DNA from: Pseudomonas botevensis
GTDB lineage: Bacteria; Pseudomonadota; Gammaproteobacteria; Pseudomonadales; Pseudomonadaceae
Assembly (NCBI RefSeq): GCF_019145475.1
Contig: NZ_JAHTKI010000007.1
Coordinates: forward strand, 183,606 to 247,605
Length of the DNA stretch: 64,000 nucleotides
Reading direction: 5' to 3'
The position numbers and the translations under genes were made by a program. Position 1 is the first letter of the stretch, and every line of letters begins with the position of its first letter. Shown piece after piece: positions 29,228 through 38,809 of this stretch. The notes under the pieces were generated by a model. The model made no database searches. It saw only the letters and a program-made list of their open reading frames with translations, and was not told where the DNA came from.

Positions 29228-30481
29228 ATGGAACAGTCATTCAAACATTTGCGCTTCCCGTTGGGCCTTCTGGCCGTAATGGTGATGAGCGCCTGCGGCA
29301 AGGCTCCGGAGACTGCAGCCGCGATGCCTGCTGCGCAGGTCAGCGTGGCCAAGGTGCTGGAACAACCCGTCAACGAGTGGGACGAATTCACCGGCCGCCT
29401 CGAAGCGCCGGAAACCGTCGAAATCCGTCCACGGGTTTCCGGCCAGATCGATGAGGTGGCCTTCACCGAAGGTGCTCTGGTCAAGAAAGGCGACCTGCTG
29501 TTCCAGATTGACCCGCGTCCGTTCCAGGCTGAAGTGCGCCGCCTCGAAGCACTGGTCGCCCAGGCCCGTGCCAGCGCCACCCGCAGTGAAAACGAAGCCG
29601 TGCGCGGCGAACGTCTGCGTACCAGCAACGCCATCTCCGCCGAACTGGCCGACTCGCGTACCAGCGCCGCACAGGAAGCCCGTGCCGCCGTCGGTGCACT
29701 GCAAGCGCAACTGGACCTGGCCAAACTGAACCTGAGCTTCACCCGTGTCACCGCACCGATCAGCGGCCGTGTCAGCCGTGCCGAGATCACCGCCGGCAAC
29801 CTGGTGACCGCCGATACCACCGCGCTGACCAGCGTCGTTTCGACCGACAAGGTCTACGCCTACTTCGACGCCGACGAACGTGTGTTCCTCAAATACACCC
29901 AGCTCGCCCGTCAGGGCCAACGTGGCGCCACCACGCCGGTGTACATGGGCCTGTCCAATGAGGACGGCAACCCGCACCTGGGCCAGATGAACTTCGTCGA
30001 CAACCAGGTCAACCCGAAAACCGGCACGATCCGTGGTCGCGCAGTGTTCGACAACAGCGACGGCTCCTACACCCCGGGTCTGTACGCCCGCCTGAAACTG
30101 GTCGGCAGCGGCACCTACAACGCCATGCTGATCAACGACGAAGCGGTCGGCACAGACCTCGGCAAGAAGTTCGTACTGGTGATGGATGGCGACAACAAGA
30201 CCGCCTACCGCGCCGTTGAACTGGGACCGAAGATCGAAGGCCTGCGCATCGTGCGCACCGGCCTGAACAAGGACGACACGATCATCGTCAAGGGCCTGCA
30301 ACGGGTACGTCCTGGCTCGCCGGTCACCCCTGAAGTGGTGCCGATGGCCAGCGAACAGACCCTCGCGGCACTCGCTCAACAACGCCAGGCGCTGGAAGCC
30401 AGCAACCTGCCCAAAGTCGCCCCCGCCAAGAGCGTGGCCGGCTCGGTGGTGAAACTGGCTGCTACGACCCCACGCGGTTAA
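29228..30481 (+). CDS. mexE: RND efflux membrane fusion protein, MexE type
   Basis: Periplasmic adaptor of a tripartite multidrug pump, 417 residues. Signal peptide with lipobox MSACG (cysteine about 23) indicates a lipoprotein. Biotinyl-lipoyl and hairpin regions are present, and the sequence is close to P. aeruginosa MexE in NEWDEFTGRLEAPE, VKKGDLLFQIDPRPF and TAGNLVTADT. ATG 29228 is where similarity starts; upstream in-frame sequence is leader with operator palindromes. First gene of the pump operon. Confidence 0.92.
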   Translation: MEQSFKHLRFPLGLLAVMVMSACGKAPETAAAMPAAQVSVAKVLEQPVNEWDEFTGRLEAPETVEIRPRVSGQIDEVAFTEGALVKKGDLLFQIDPRPFQAEVRRLEALVAQARASATRSENEAVRGERLRTSNAISAELADSRTSAAQEARAAVGALQAQLDLAKLNLSFTRVTAPISGRVSRAEITAGNLVTADTTALTSVVSTDKVYAYFDADERVFLKYTQLARQGQRGATTPVYMGLSNEDGNPHLGQMNFVDNQVNPKTGTIRGRAVFDNSDGSYTPGLYARLKLVGSGTYNAMLINDEAVGTDLGKKFVLVMDGDNKTAYRAVELGPKIEGLRIVRTGLNKDDTIIVKGLQRVRPGSPVTPEVVPMASEQTLAALAQQRQALEASNLPKVAPAKSVAGSVVKLAATTPRG

Positions 30482-30496
30482 GGGACACTGACTCCG

Positions 30497-33400
30497 ATGA
30501 ATTTTTCCCAATTCTTCATTTCACGGCCGATCTTCGCAGCGGTGCTATCGCTGCTGATCCTGATCGCCGGCGCGATCTCGCTGTTCCAGTTGCCGATCAG
30601 CGAATACCCGGAAGTCGTTCCGCCCACCGTGGTGGTACGTGCCAACTTCCCTGGCGCCAACCCAAAAGTCATCGGTGAAACCGTGGCGGCTCCGCTGGAG
30701 CAAGCCATCACCGGCGTCGAGAACATGCTGTACATGTCCTCGCAGTCCACCGCTGACGGCAAGATCACCCTGACCATCACCTTCGCCCTGGGTACTGACC
30801 TGGACAACGCGCAGGTGCAGGTGCAGAACCGGGTGACCCGTACCGAGCCGAAACTTCCCGAGGAAGTGACGCGCATTGGTATCACCGTCGACAAGGCTTC
30901 GCCCGACCTGACCATGGTTGTGCACTTGACCTCGCCGGACAAACGCTACGACATGCTGTACCTGTCCAACTACGCGATCCTCAACATCAAGGATGAGCTC
31001 GCGCGTCTGGGCGGTGTCGGTGACGTGCAGTTGTTCGGTATGGGCGACTACTCGCTGCGGGTATGGCTCGATCCGAACAAGACCGCTTCGCGCAACCTGA
31101 CCGCTACCGATGTCGTCAGCGCCATCCGCGAACAGAACCGTCAGGTCGCTGCCGGTCAATTGGGTGCGCCTCCGGCCCCGAATGCCCAGAGCTTCCAGCT
31201 GTCGATCAATACCCAGGGCCGTCTGGTAACCGAGGAAGAGTTCGAGAACATCATCATTCGCGCAGGCGACAATGGTGAAATCACTCGCCTCAAGGACATC
31301 GCCCGCGTCGAACTGGGTTCCAGCCAATACGCCCTGCGTTCGCTGCTGAACAACCAGCCGGCCGTGGCCATCCCGATCTTCCAGCGTCCAGGCTCCAACG
31401 CCATCGAAATCTCCAACGAGGTTCGGGCGAAAATGGATGAGCTGAAGAAAAACTTCCCGCAAGGCATGGACTACAGCATCGTCTATGACCCGACGATCTT
31501 CGTGCGCGGCTCCATCGAGGCGGTGGTTCACACCCTCTTCGAAGCGCTGATCCTCGTGGTACTGGTGGTGATCCTGTTCCTGCAGACCTGGCGCGCCTCG
31601 ATCATTCCGTTGGTGGCGGTGCCGGTATCGTTGATCGGTACGTTTGCGGTGATGCACCTGTTCGGTTTCTCGCTCAACGCGCTGTCGCTGTTCGGTCTGG
31701 TACTGGCGATCGGTATCGTGGTGGACGACGCCATCGTGGTGGTGGAAAACGTCGAGCGGAACATCGAGCTTGGGCTCAATCCGTTCGATGCGACCAAGCG
31801 TGCCATGGGTGAAGTAACCGGCCCGATCATTGCCACGGCGCTTGTGCTGTGTGCGGTATTCGTACCGGCGGCGTTCATCTCCGGCCTCACCGGTCAGTTC
31901 TACAAGCAGTTTGCCTTGACCATCGCGATCTCGACCGTGATCTCGGCATTCAACTCGCTGACCCTGTCGCCAGCGCTGGCGGCCGTATTGCTCAAGGGTC
32001 ACGACGTACCGAAAGACCGCTTCTCCCGTGTACTGGACAAACTGTTGGGTGGCTGGCTGTTCCGTCCGTTCAACCGTTTCTTCGAAAAAGCCAGCCATGG
32101 CTACGTCGGCACCGTACGCCGGGTCATCCGTAGCAGCGGCATCGCCCTGCTGTTGTACGCAGGCCTGATGGTGCTGACCTTTTTCGGTTTCTCCAGCACG
32201 CCGACCGGTTTCGTACCCGGCCAGGACAAGCAATACCTGGTGGCCTTCGCGCAACTGCCGGATGCCGCGAGCCTGGACCGCACCGAAGACGTGATCAAGC
32301 GCATGTCCGACCTGGCACTGAAACAGCCTGGCGTGGAAAGTGCCGTAGCGTTCCCTGGCCTGTCGATCAACGGTTTCACCAACAGCCCGAACGCGGGCAT
32401 CGTGTTCGTGACCCTGAAACCGTTCGACGAGCGCAAGGACCCAAGCATGTCCGCCGGTGCGATCGCCGGTGCCCTGAACGGCAAATATGCCGGGATCCAG
32501 GAAGCCTACATGGCGATCTTCCCGCCACCGCCGGTACAGGGTCTGGGCACCATTGGTGGTTTCCGTCTGCAAATCGAAGACCGGGGCAACCTGGGCTACG
32601 AAGAGCTGTACAAGCAAACCATGAACATCATTGCCAAGAGCCATAACGTTCCGGAACTGGCCAACCTGTTCACCAGCTACACCGTGAACGTGCCGCAGGT
32701 CGATGCCGCCATCGACCGGGAAAAAGCCAAGACTCACGGCGTGGCCGTCAGCGACATCTTCGACACCCTGCAGATCTATCTGGGTTCGCTGTATGCCAAC
32801 GACTTCAACCGCTTCGGCCGCACCTATCAGGTCAACGTCCAGGCTGAGCAGCAGTTCCGCCTCGAGTCCGATCAGATCGGTCAGCTGAAAGTACGCAACA
32901 ACAAGGGCGAAATGATCCCGCTGGCGACCTTCATCAAGGTCAGCGACACCTCGGGTCCGGATCGCGTGATGCACTACAACGGCTTCATCACCGCTGAAAT
33001 CAACGGTGCGGCAGCCCCCGGCTACAGCTCCGGCCAGGCCGAGGCCGCCATCGAGAAACTGCTCAAGGAAGAACTTCCGAACGGCATGACCTACGAGTGG
33101 ACCGACCTGACCTACCAGCAGATTCTGTCCGGCAACACCGCGCTGTTCGTGTTCCCGCTCTGCGTACTGCTGGCGTTCCTGGTGCTCGCCGCTCAATACG
33201 AAAGCTGGAGCCTGCCACTGGCGGTGATCCTGATCGTACCGATGACCCTGCTGTCAGCCATTACCGGGGTGATTGCTTCCGGTGGCGACAACAACATCTT
33301 CACCCAGATCGGCCTGATCGTACTGGTGGGCCTGGCCTGTAAGAACGCGATCCTGATCGTCGAGTTCGCCAAGGATAAACAGCAGGAAGGCCTCAGCCCG

Positions 33401-33688
33401 CTGGCTGCGGTACTGGAAGCCTGCCGTCTGCGTCTGCGGCCGATTCTGATGACCTCCGTCGCATTCATCATGGGTGTAGTGCCACTGGTGTTCTCCAGCG
33501 GTGCCGGTGCCGAGATGCGTCACGCCATGGGTGTGGCGGTGTTCTCCGGGATGCTCGGGGTGACCTTCTTCGGTCTGCTGCTGACGCCAGTGTTCTACGT
33601 ACTGATTCGTAACTTTGTCGAACGCGGTGAAGCCCGCAAAGCGGCCAAGACGCCGAAACCGGGCACGCAACTGGAGGCGCAACAATGA
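30497..33688 (+). CDS. mexF: RND efflux inner-membrane transporter, MexF type
   Basis: Proton-driven inner membrane pump of 1063 residues with the 12-helix RND plan, two large periplasmic loops (after helix 1 and helix 7) and the acidic pair in helix 4 (IGIVVDDAIVVVENVERN). MexF-like opening NFSQFFISRPIFAAVLS. Starts 15 bases after mexE and overlaps the oprN start by four bases. In P. aeruginosa this pump exports chloramphenicol, fluoroquinolones and signalling precursors; substrates here are inferred. Confidence 0.95.
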   Translation: MNFSQFFISRPIFAAVLSLLILIAGAISLFQLPISEYPEVVPPTVVVRANFPGANPKVIGETVAAPLEQAITGVENMLYMSSQSTADGKITLTITFALGTDLDNAQVQVQNRVTRTEPKLPEEVTRIGITVDKASPDLTMVVHLTSPDKRYDMLYLSNYAILNIKDELARLGGVGDVQLFGMGDYSLRVWLDPNKTASRNLTATDVVSAIREQNRQVAAGQLGAPPAPNAQSFQLSINTQGRLVTEEEFENIIIRAGDNGEITRLKDIARVELGSSQYALRSLLNNQPAVAIPIFQRPGSNAIEISNEVRAKMDELKKNFPQGMDYSIVYDPTIFVRGSIEAVVHTLFEALILVVLVVILFLQTWRASIIPLVAVPVSLIGTFAVMHLFGFSLNALSLFGLVLAIGIVVDDAIVVVENVERNIELGLNPFDATKRAMGEVTGPIIATALVLCAVFVPAAFISGLTGQFYKQFALTIAISTVISAFNSLTLSPALAAVLLKGHDVPKDRFSRVLDKLLGGWLFRPFNRFFEKASHGYVGTVRRVIRSSGIALLLYAGLMVLTFFGFSSTPTGFVPGQDKQYLVAFAQLPDAASLDRTEDVIKRMSDLALKQPGVESAVAFPGLSINGFTNSPNAGIVFVTLKPFDERKDPSMSAGAIAGALNGKYAGIQEAYMAIFPPPPVQGLGTIGGFRLQIEDRGNLGYEELYKQTMNIIAKSHNVPELANLFTSYTVNVPQVDAAIDREKAKTHGVAVSDIFDTLQIYLGSLYANDFNRFGRTYQVNVQAEQQFRLESDQIGQLKVRNNKGEMIPLATFIKVSDTSGPDRVMHYNGFITAEINGAAAPGYSSGQAEAAIEKLLKEELPNGMTYEWTDLTYQQILSGNTALFVFPLCVLLAFLVLAAQYESWSLPLAVILIVPMTLLSAITGVIASGGDNNIFTQIGLIVLVGLACKNAILIVEFAKDKQQEGLSPLAAVLEACRLRLRPILMTSVAFIMGVVPLVFSSGAGAEMRHAMGVAVFSGMLGVTFFGLLLTPVFYVLIRNFVERGEARKAAKTPKPGTQLEAQQ

Positions 33689-35106
33689 GTCTGAAAGTCT
33701 TCCTGCCGAGCCTGCTGGTACTGGCCCTGAGTGCCTGTGCCGTCGGCCCCGACTACAAGACCCCGGAGACGGAGGCGGCCAACATCACCACCGCCACCGA
33801 CGGCGCTGCCGGTCAGAAGAACTTTGACCGCTCCAGGTTCGAAGGCATCTGGTGGCAGCAGTTCGACGACCCGACCCTCAACCAGTTGGTGACTCAATCG
33901 CTGCAAGGCAACCGTGATCTGCGCGTGGCGTTCGCTCGCTGGAAAGCCGCCCGGGCGATCCGCGACGACGCCAGCAACGACGCCATGCCGACCATCACCA
34001 GCCGGGCCAGCAGTGACCTGGGCAAAGGGCAGATTCCAGGCCAGACCACCCAGCGGGTCAACAGCGAGCGTTACGACCTGGGGCTAGACATGGCCTGGGA
34101 AGTGGATCTGTTCGGACGCATCCAGCGCAATCTGGAAGCCAGCGAAGCTGACCAGCAGGCAGCCGAAGCCGATCTGTACCAGCTGCAAGTCACCATGATT
34201 GCCGAGCTGGTGGACGCCTACGGTCAACTGCGCGGCGCCCAGTTGCGAGAAAAGATTGCCCTGGCCAACCTGGAAAACCAGCGTGAGTCGCGCACCATCA
34301 CCGTCAGCCTGCGGGACGCCGGTGTTGGCGACCAGCTCGATGTGGAACGCGCCGATGCGCGCCTGGCTTCGGTCGAAGCCAGCGTTCCGCAGCTGCAGGC
34401 CGAGCAGGTTCGACAGAAGAACCGTATCGCCACCCTGTTGGGCGAGCGTCCGGACAAGCTGACCGTCGACCTGAGTCCCAAAGACCTGCCGGCGATTGCC
34501 AAGGCCCTGCCGATCGGCAACCCGGGGGATTTGCTGCAACGTCGTCCGGACATTCTCAGCGCCGAACGCAAGCTGGCCTCGGCTACCGCGCGTATCGGTG
34601 TGGCGAAGGCAGACCTGTTCCCTCGGGTCAGTCTCAGCGGTTTCCTCGGCTGGACTGCCGGGCGTGGTTCGCAGATCGGTTCCTCGGCGGCCAACGCCTG
34701 GGCACTGGGTCCGAGCATCACCTGGGCAGCGTTTGACCTGGGCAGCGTGCGCGCCCGTCTGCGCGGTGCCGATGCAGATGCCGAAGGCGCCCTGGCGACC
34801 TACGAGCAACAAGTACTGCTGGCCCTGGAAGAATCGGAAAACGCCTTCAGCGACTACGGCAAGCGTCAGCAACGCCTGATCTCGCTGATCCGTCAGAGCG
34901 AATCGAGCCGCAAGGCCGCCGACCTCGCCGAGATTCGCTATCGCGAGGGCACCGCAGACTTCCTCGTCCTGCTCGACGCCCAGCGTGAGCGTCTGGCGGC
35001 CGAAGACAGCCAGGCCCAGGCCGAAGTTGATCTGTATCGCGGCATCGTCGCGATCTACAAGGCCCTGGGTGGCGGCTGGCAGCCAGAAACGGTCGCCAGC
35101 AAGTAA
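33685..35106 (+). CDS. oprN: Outer-membrane efflux channel, OprN type
   Basis: TolC-family lipoprotein of 473 residues; lipobox LALSAC (cysteine about 18) followed by AVGPDYKTPE, the typical NodT-family start, and two OEP repeats (about 65-250 and 275-460). Completes the MexEF-OprN type pump. ATGA overlap with mexF; a terminator follows about 50 bases downstream. Confidence 0.93.
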   Translation: MSLKVFLPSLLVLALSACAVGPDYKTPETEAANITTATDGAAGQKNFDRSRFEGIWWQQFDDPTLNQLVTQSLQGNRDLRVAFARWKAARAIRDDASNDAMPTITSRASSDLGKGQIPGQTTQRVNSERYDLGLDMAWEVDLFGRIQRNLEASEADQQAAEADLYQLQVTMIAELVDAYGQLRGAQLREKIALANLENQRESRTITVSLRDAGVGDQLDVERADARLASVEASVPQLQAEQVRQKNRIATLLGERPDKLTVDLSPKDLPAIAKALPIGNPGDLLQRRPDILSAERKLASATARIGVAKADLFPRVSLSGFLGWTAGRGSQIGSSAANAWALGPSITWAAFDLGSVRARLRGADADAEGALATYEQQVLLALEESENAFSDYGKRQQRLISLIRQSESSRKAADLAEIRYREGTADFLVLLDAQRERLAAEDSQAQAEVDLYRGIVAIYKALGGGWQPETVASK

Positions 35107-35156
35107 CAGGTTTTTAAAGAGCTCCTTTGGTTGGCCGCAACCAACCAAATTCCTTT

Positions 35157-35191
35157 GCCCCGCGTATCATTCGGTCGCGGGGCTTTTTTTT
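35157..35191 (+). terminator. Terminator of the mexEF-oprN operon
   Basis: GCCCCGCG (35157-35164) and CGCGGGGC (35176-35183) form an 8-base GC stem followed by eight T. Confidence 0.88.
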
Positions 35192-35237
35192 GCCTGGCCG
35201 AAAGCCTTGAACTCCCTTCTACGCCACTGTCTCGGCC

Positions 35238-35280
35238 ATCCCACTCGGCCGCCTTCGTGGGCAAGCCCACGCCCACAAAA
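35238..35280. repeat. REP-like sequence
   Basis: CGCCTTCGTGGGCAAGCCC followed by ACGCCCACAAAAGC, a degenerate Pseudomonas REP-type palindrome between converging transcription units. Confidence 0.5.
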
Positions 35281-35299
35281 GCAACACCCGCCCGGAACG

Positions 35300-36247
35300 T
35301 CAGCGATGCTCCTGAACAGTCACCGTCGCAGTCGTCCCCGCGCGCAATCGGCCTTTGCCGGCATAATCGGCATCGATACCAATCCGCACCGGCACCCGTT
35401 GTGCCAGTTTGACCCAGGTGTAACTGGGGTTGATGTTGGCCAGCAGACGGCTGCCCTGTGAGTTTTCCCGGTCAGCAATGGCGAAAGCGATGCTCTGCAC
35501 CGTGCCGCCAAAGGTCTCGCCGCTCATCAACTCGATCCGCACCCGGTCGCCCTCCCCGATCCGTGGCAACTTGGTTTCCTCGAAATACCCACTGACATAG
35601 AACGAATCGCTGTCGACCAGAGCCAGCATGGCATTGCCAGCCACTGCATAATCGCCCTGCCGGGTCAGCAGATTGGTCACATACCCGGTAACCGGCGACT
35701 CCACCCGGGTACGCTGCAAATCCAGTTCCGCCTGGGTCAGTGCGGCAATCGCCAGTTGCACGTTGGCCTCGGCGAGGCCGAGATTGGCCTGATTACGCAG
35801 CAGATCAGCTTGTGCCACGGCGACATCGGTACTGGACTTCTCCCATTCCTCCCCGGAAATCGCAAAGCCCTGTTTCAAGGTGCGTCGCCGACGCTCTTCA
35901 CTTTCACGCTGTTTAAGTAACGCTTCGCTGGCAACGATGGTGGCCTTTGACTGACCTAGCGTGGCCTTCGCCACCTCCACCGAACGCCGCGCATGCTCCA
36001 CCGCGAGGCTGTAGCGCGCGGGGTCGATCTCCAGCAGCAACTGGCCCTTGGTGACATGCTGGTTGTCCTGCACCGCGAGCGTGACAATGCGCCCCGAGAC
36101 ATCCGCCGACAGCGTCACCACATCCGCCCTCACCCGCGCATCGCGCGTCCATGGCGCGCGGGTGTAATGCTCCCAGGCAAACCAGCCCAGCACGATCGCC
36201 AGCACCACCACGGCGAGAGTTGTCAGTCGGGAAAGCAATTTATTCAA
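35300..36247 (-). CDS. HlyD-family membrane fusion protein, AaeA-like
   Basis: Adaptor of an aromatic acid exporter, 315 residues, with one N-terminal helix (about 7-24), a barrel-sandwich lipoyl domain (VSGRIVTLAVQDNQHVTKGQLLLEIDP, about 50-77), a coiled-coil hairpin (about 80-180) and a beta-barrel part. Third gene of a set with a FUSC transporter and a DUF1656 protein, the usual AaeA/B/X grouping. Starts four bases after the DUF1656 gene. Confidence 0.88.
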   Translation of the reverse strand: MNKLLSRLTTLAVVVLAIVLGWFAWEHYTRAPWTRDARVRADVVTLSADVSGRIVTLAVQDNQHVTKGQLLLEIDPARYSLAVEHARRSVEVAKATLGQSKATIVASEALLKQRESEERRRRTLKQGFAISGEEWEKSSTDVAVAQADLLRNQANLGLAEANVQLAIAALTQAELDLQRTRVESPVTGYVTNLLTRQGDYAVAGNAMLALVDSDSFYVSGYFEETKLPRIGEGDRVRIELMSGETFGGTVQSIAFAIADRENSQGSRLLANINPSYTWVKLAQRVPVRIGIDADYAGKGRLRAGTTATVTVQEHR

Positions 36248-36251
36248 GGCT

Positions 36252-36452
36252 TCAGGCTCCCATCAGCAAAATCAGCGTGGCGCACACGCAGACGTACAAG
36301 GCGCCCTCGAACAGCGCTTCATGCCAGACAAAACGCAGCAGTCCCACACGCCGCAAGCCCCAGTCCAGCAACATGAAAACAGGAATGGCCAGCAACAGGG
36401 CCTGGGCAATCGGCGGCAGGTAAACCCCGCCAATCTCGAAATCAATGGGCAA
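36252..36452 (-). CDS. DUF1656 small membrane protein, AaeX-like
   Basis: A 66-residue protein with two helices (about 10-30 and 45-64), matching DUF1656 (DFEIGGVYLPPI start, tryptophan-histidine WHEALF in the middle). Always found with FUSC/HlyD exporters. Overlaps the FUSC gene end by 11 bases. Confidence 0.88.
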   Translation of the reverse strand: MPIDFEIGGVYLPPIAQALLLAIPVFMLLDWGLRRVGLLRFVWHEALFEGALYVCVCATLILLMGA

Positions 36453-38589
36453 GGGCCGGCACTCCTTCAGGGGTGGTCTGTTGCAGATGCTCCCCGTGGC
36501 GCTCGAGAAACGACACCACGATCAGCAACGCAACCCGCATGCGAAACACAGACCACAGGTGCTCATGGCTGGCGACATGCAAGTCATCCAGTTCATCACC
36601 CAGGGCGTGAAGCGTGGCGAGCAGTGGACTCAATGGGGCATCGGGCCGACCGGCGACGAAGCGTCCGGTCTGACGCAGGGCAGCCAACAACGTCTGGCTG
36701 AAGGTGTCACTGAGCAACCTGTTGTTTTGTACCTGCTGACGCAACTGGTGCATCGCCACACCCAGTGCCACACAGCCGAGGCTGACTTCGTACAATTGCT
36801 GCATCGCCCGGTCATTGGCCGCCGGCAGCAGGCCGAGCATCGTGGTCAGGCGGTCGACCATGCGACTCTCGAAGGCGAATTGCTGCTCATCGGTCGCCGG
36901 TGTCTTCGTCAGGCTGTACACCTGTTCGCGCGCCTCGTTATACAGGCGGCGAATCCGCAATACCGGACGGAACGGGAAGATCCAGGCATAAACGATCAGC
37001 GCCAGCACCGCCGCGCTGATGTAGGCCCCGGCGAATTCGAACCATTGGATGGCGCTGTTCTGGCCGGTGCCGACATTCTGGGGCCCGAGCAGCAGGAAAC
37101 TCGTCAATCCCAGCCCCATGCCGATGCCGGCAGTCGCCGGACTGGCGAGGCCTACCGCGATCACATAGAGCAACGGCGCGAGCAGCAACGCCAGCAACTC
37201 GAAGTCGCTGATCGCCGGCACCAGCATGAATTGATAGAACGCCGAGACCACCAATGCCACCCCCAGGCCCCGGGCGTAACTTTGCGCGGCCATGAGCGGT
37301 CGGGGAAACGTCGCCATCAGCGAACAAAGGATGCCCACCAGGATCATCCCGCCCCGGGCGCCGTCCCAGGCGGTTTCGATCCAGATCAGCCCGGCCGCCA
37401 GCAGTGCGGTAAAGGCGCGAATCGCGTTCATGGTCGCCAGGGTGAAGTCCAGGTGCAGCGGATTGGATTGGCCGCGAAACATGCAACTGGCCTCACGGCC
37501 CTCCTGAATCGCATCGCTCAGTTCCAGAATCTGCTCAAGCTGCTGCAGCAAGCGCGCCTGCTCCCAGCGTAAGGCCCACGCCAGCGAGCGCAAGGTCGCA
37601 CTCATGTCTTCGGTCAGTTGCTCGACCTCGTAGGCCAATTCGTCGAATTGCTGTTGCAGGGTCACGAAGTGATGCCGCGCGTCGGCCGATAACGCCCGCC
37701 CCTGTTGCGCCAGTTGATCGAGGAACGCCAGCTCCTCGGCGCGCAAACGCTGGATGTCCAGCGGCAAATCACCCTTCCAGCGCTCGGTCAGCAATTGCCG
37801 CTGATGGCGCAAGGCAGTCAGCCGGGAGGTCAGCAACATCAATTGATTGCCCAGCAACAGCACCAGATTGTTGGCACTGCGCAAACGCGGGGCATCGAAG
37901 TACAAATGCCGACGCAGGCCTTCCAGGGCGCTGATTTCGCCGAGCAGTTGCATTTGCCGACGCTGAAAGTCGACCTCGCTTTCTTCGGTGCGGATCACGG
38001 CGGCGGCGTGGGTGGCGGCCAGTTTGATGACCTGATCGACCTTGGCGAAGTAACCTTTCGCCACCGCTTCCGGGCGTGCGGTCAGCAGGCTGACGACGCA
38101 GACGCACGCCACCGCCAGCAGGGTTTCGGTGACCCGCGTCACCGCCAGCAGAAATGTACCGTCCTGATCCGGGATCGCCAGCAACGCCACGACCACGGCG
38201 GTGTAGCCGCTGAGCACGAACGCCTGGGAGCTGGTGTAGCGCAACAGGGTGCCACCAGCGGTACACAGCGCGAGCCACAAGGCCAGGGTGGCAATGAACG
38301 GCAACGGCGCCTGCGGAAAAATCGCCATGATCAGCACCGCCACCGCCGCGCCCAGCGTGGTGCCAATGATCTGGCCAAAGCTGCGCGCCAGTGCCATCCC
38401 GGCCAGCGGCTGACTGACAATCACCACGGCCATGATTGACCACTTGGGCTGATCCAGATCGAACACGAATGCCAGATACAGCGTCAGCAGTCCGGCGGCA
38501 ATGGTTCGCAGGGCAAACAGCAGCACTGCCTGACCGGGATGGATCACGGCTTTGAAGTAATTGAACAGGGCTTGCATGGGCACACTCAT
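36442..38589 (-). CDS. FUSC family inner-membrane transporter, AaeB-like
   Basis: Inner membrane part of an aromatic carboxylic acid exporter, 715 residues from ATG 38589. Two blocks of five to six helices (about 15-180 and 380-520) are separated by a helical cytoplasmic region, the FUSC/AaeB layout. The GTG at 38616 is another possible start; no strong ribosome binding site distinguishes them. Substrate unknown; hydroxybenzoate-like acids are typical for the family. Confidence 0.88.
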   Translation of the reverse strand: MSVPMQALFNYFKAVIHPGQAVLLFALRTIAAGLLTLYLAFVFDLDQPKWSIMAVVIVSQPLAGMALARSFGQIIGTTLGAAVAVLIMAIFPQAPLPFIATLALWLALCTAGGTLLRYTSSQAFVLSGYTAVVVALLAIPDQDGTFLLAVTRVTETLLAVACVCVVSLLTARPEAVAKGYFAKVDQVIKLAATHAAAVIRTEESEVDFQRRQMQLLGEISALEGLRRHLYFDAPRLRSANNLVLLLGNQLMLLTSRLTALRHQRQLLTERWKGDLPLDIQRLRAEELAFLDQLAQQGRALSADARHHFVTLQQQFDELAYEVEQLTEDMSATLRSLAWALRWEQARLLQQLEQILELSDAIQEGREASCMFRGQSNPLHLDFTLATMNAIRAFTALLAAGLIWIETAWDGARGGMILVGILCSLMATFPRPLMAAQSYARGLGVALVVSAFYQFMLVPAISDFELLALLLAPLLYVIAVGLASPATAGIGMGLGLTSFLLLGPQNVGTGQNSAIQWFEFAGAYISAAVLALIVYAWIFPFRPVLRIRRLYNEAREQVYSLTKTPATDEQQFAFESRMVDRLTTMLGLLPAANDRAMQQLYEVSLGCVALGVAMHQLRQQVQNNRLLSDTFSQTLLAALRQTGRFVAGRPDAPLSPLLATLHALGDELDDLHVASHEHLWSVFRMRVALLIVVSFLERHGEHLQQTTPEGVPALAH

Positions 38590-38809
38590 CGAAACAACTT
38601 CTGCAAGCGTAGACACTGGTTCGAAGCCCCGACAGGTTATGTGGGTCGACGCAGGTTGTAGGGCGATTCGGCGCTACGCCGACGCTCTGTAACGCGCCAA
38701 TCGCCAAATCGGGGCGCCATTCACATTCGGCGGACACAGGGTTTGACTCATGGCGCGAGCTGGTCGAAGCTTGCCGCTCTGCTTCAGTTCGACAGCTTCG
38801 GATACTTGC

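Noticed and set aside
30545..33196. Very long open frame on the minus strand opposite mexF (also 7822-9420 opposite norD, 26118-27707 opposite the peptidase, 2269-4017 opposite norR)
   Set aside because: They are antisense to well-supported genes, have shadow-type composition (Arg/His/Gln-rich) expected from GC-rich codon positions, and no recognisable domains.
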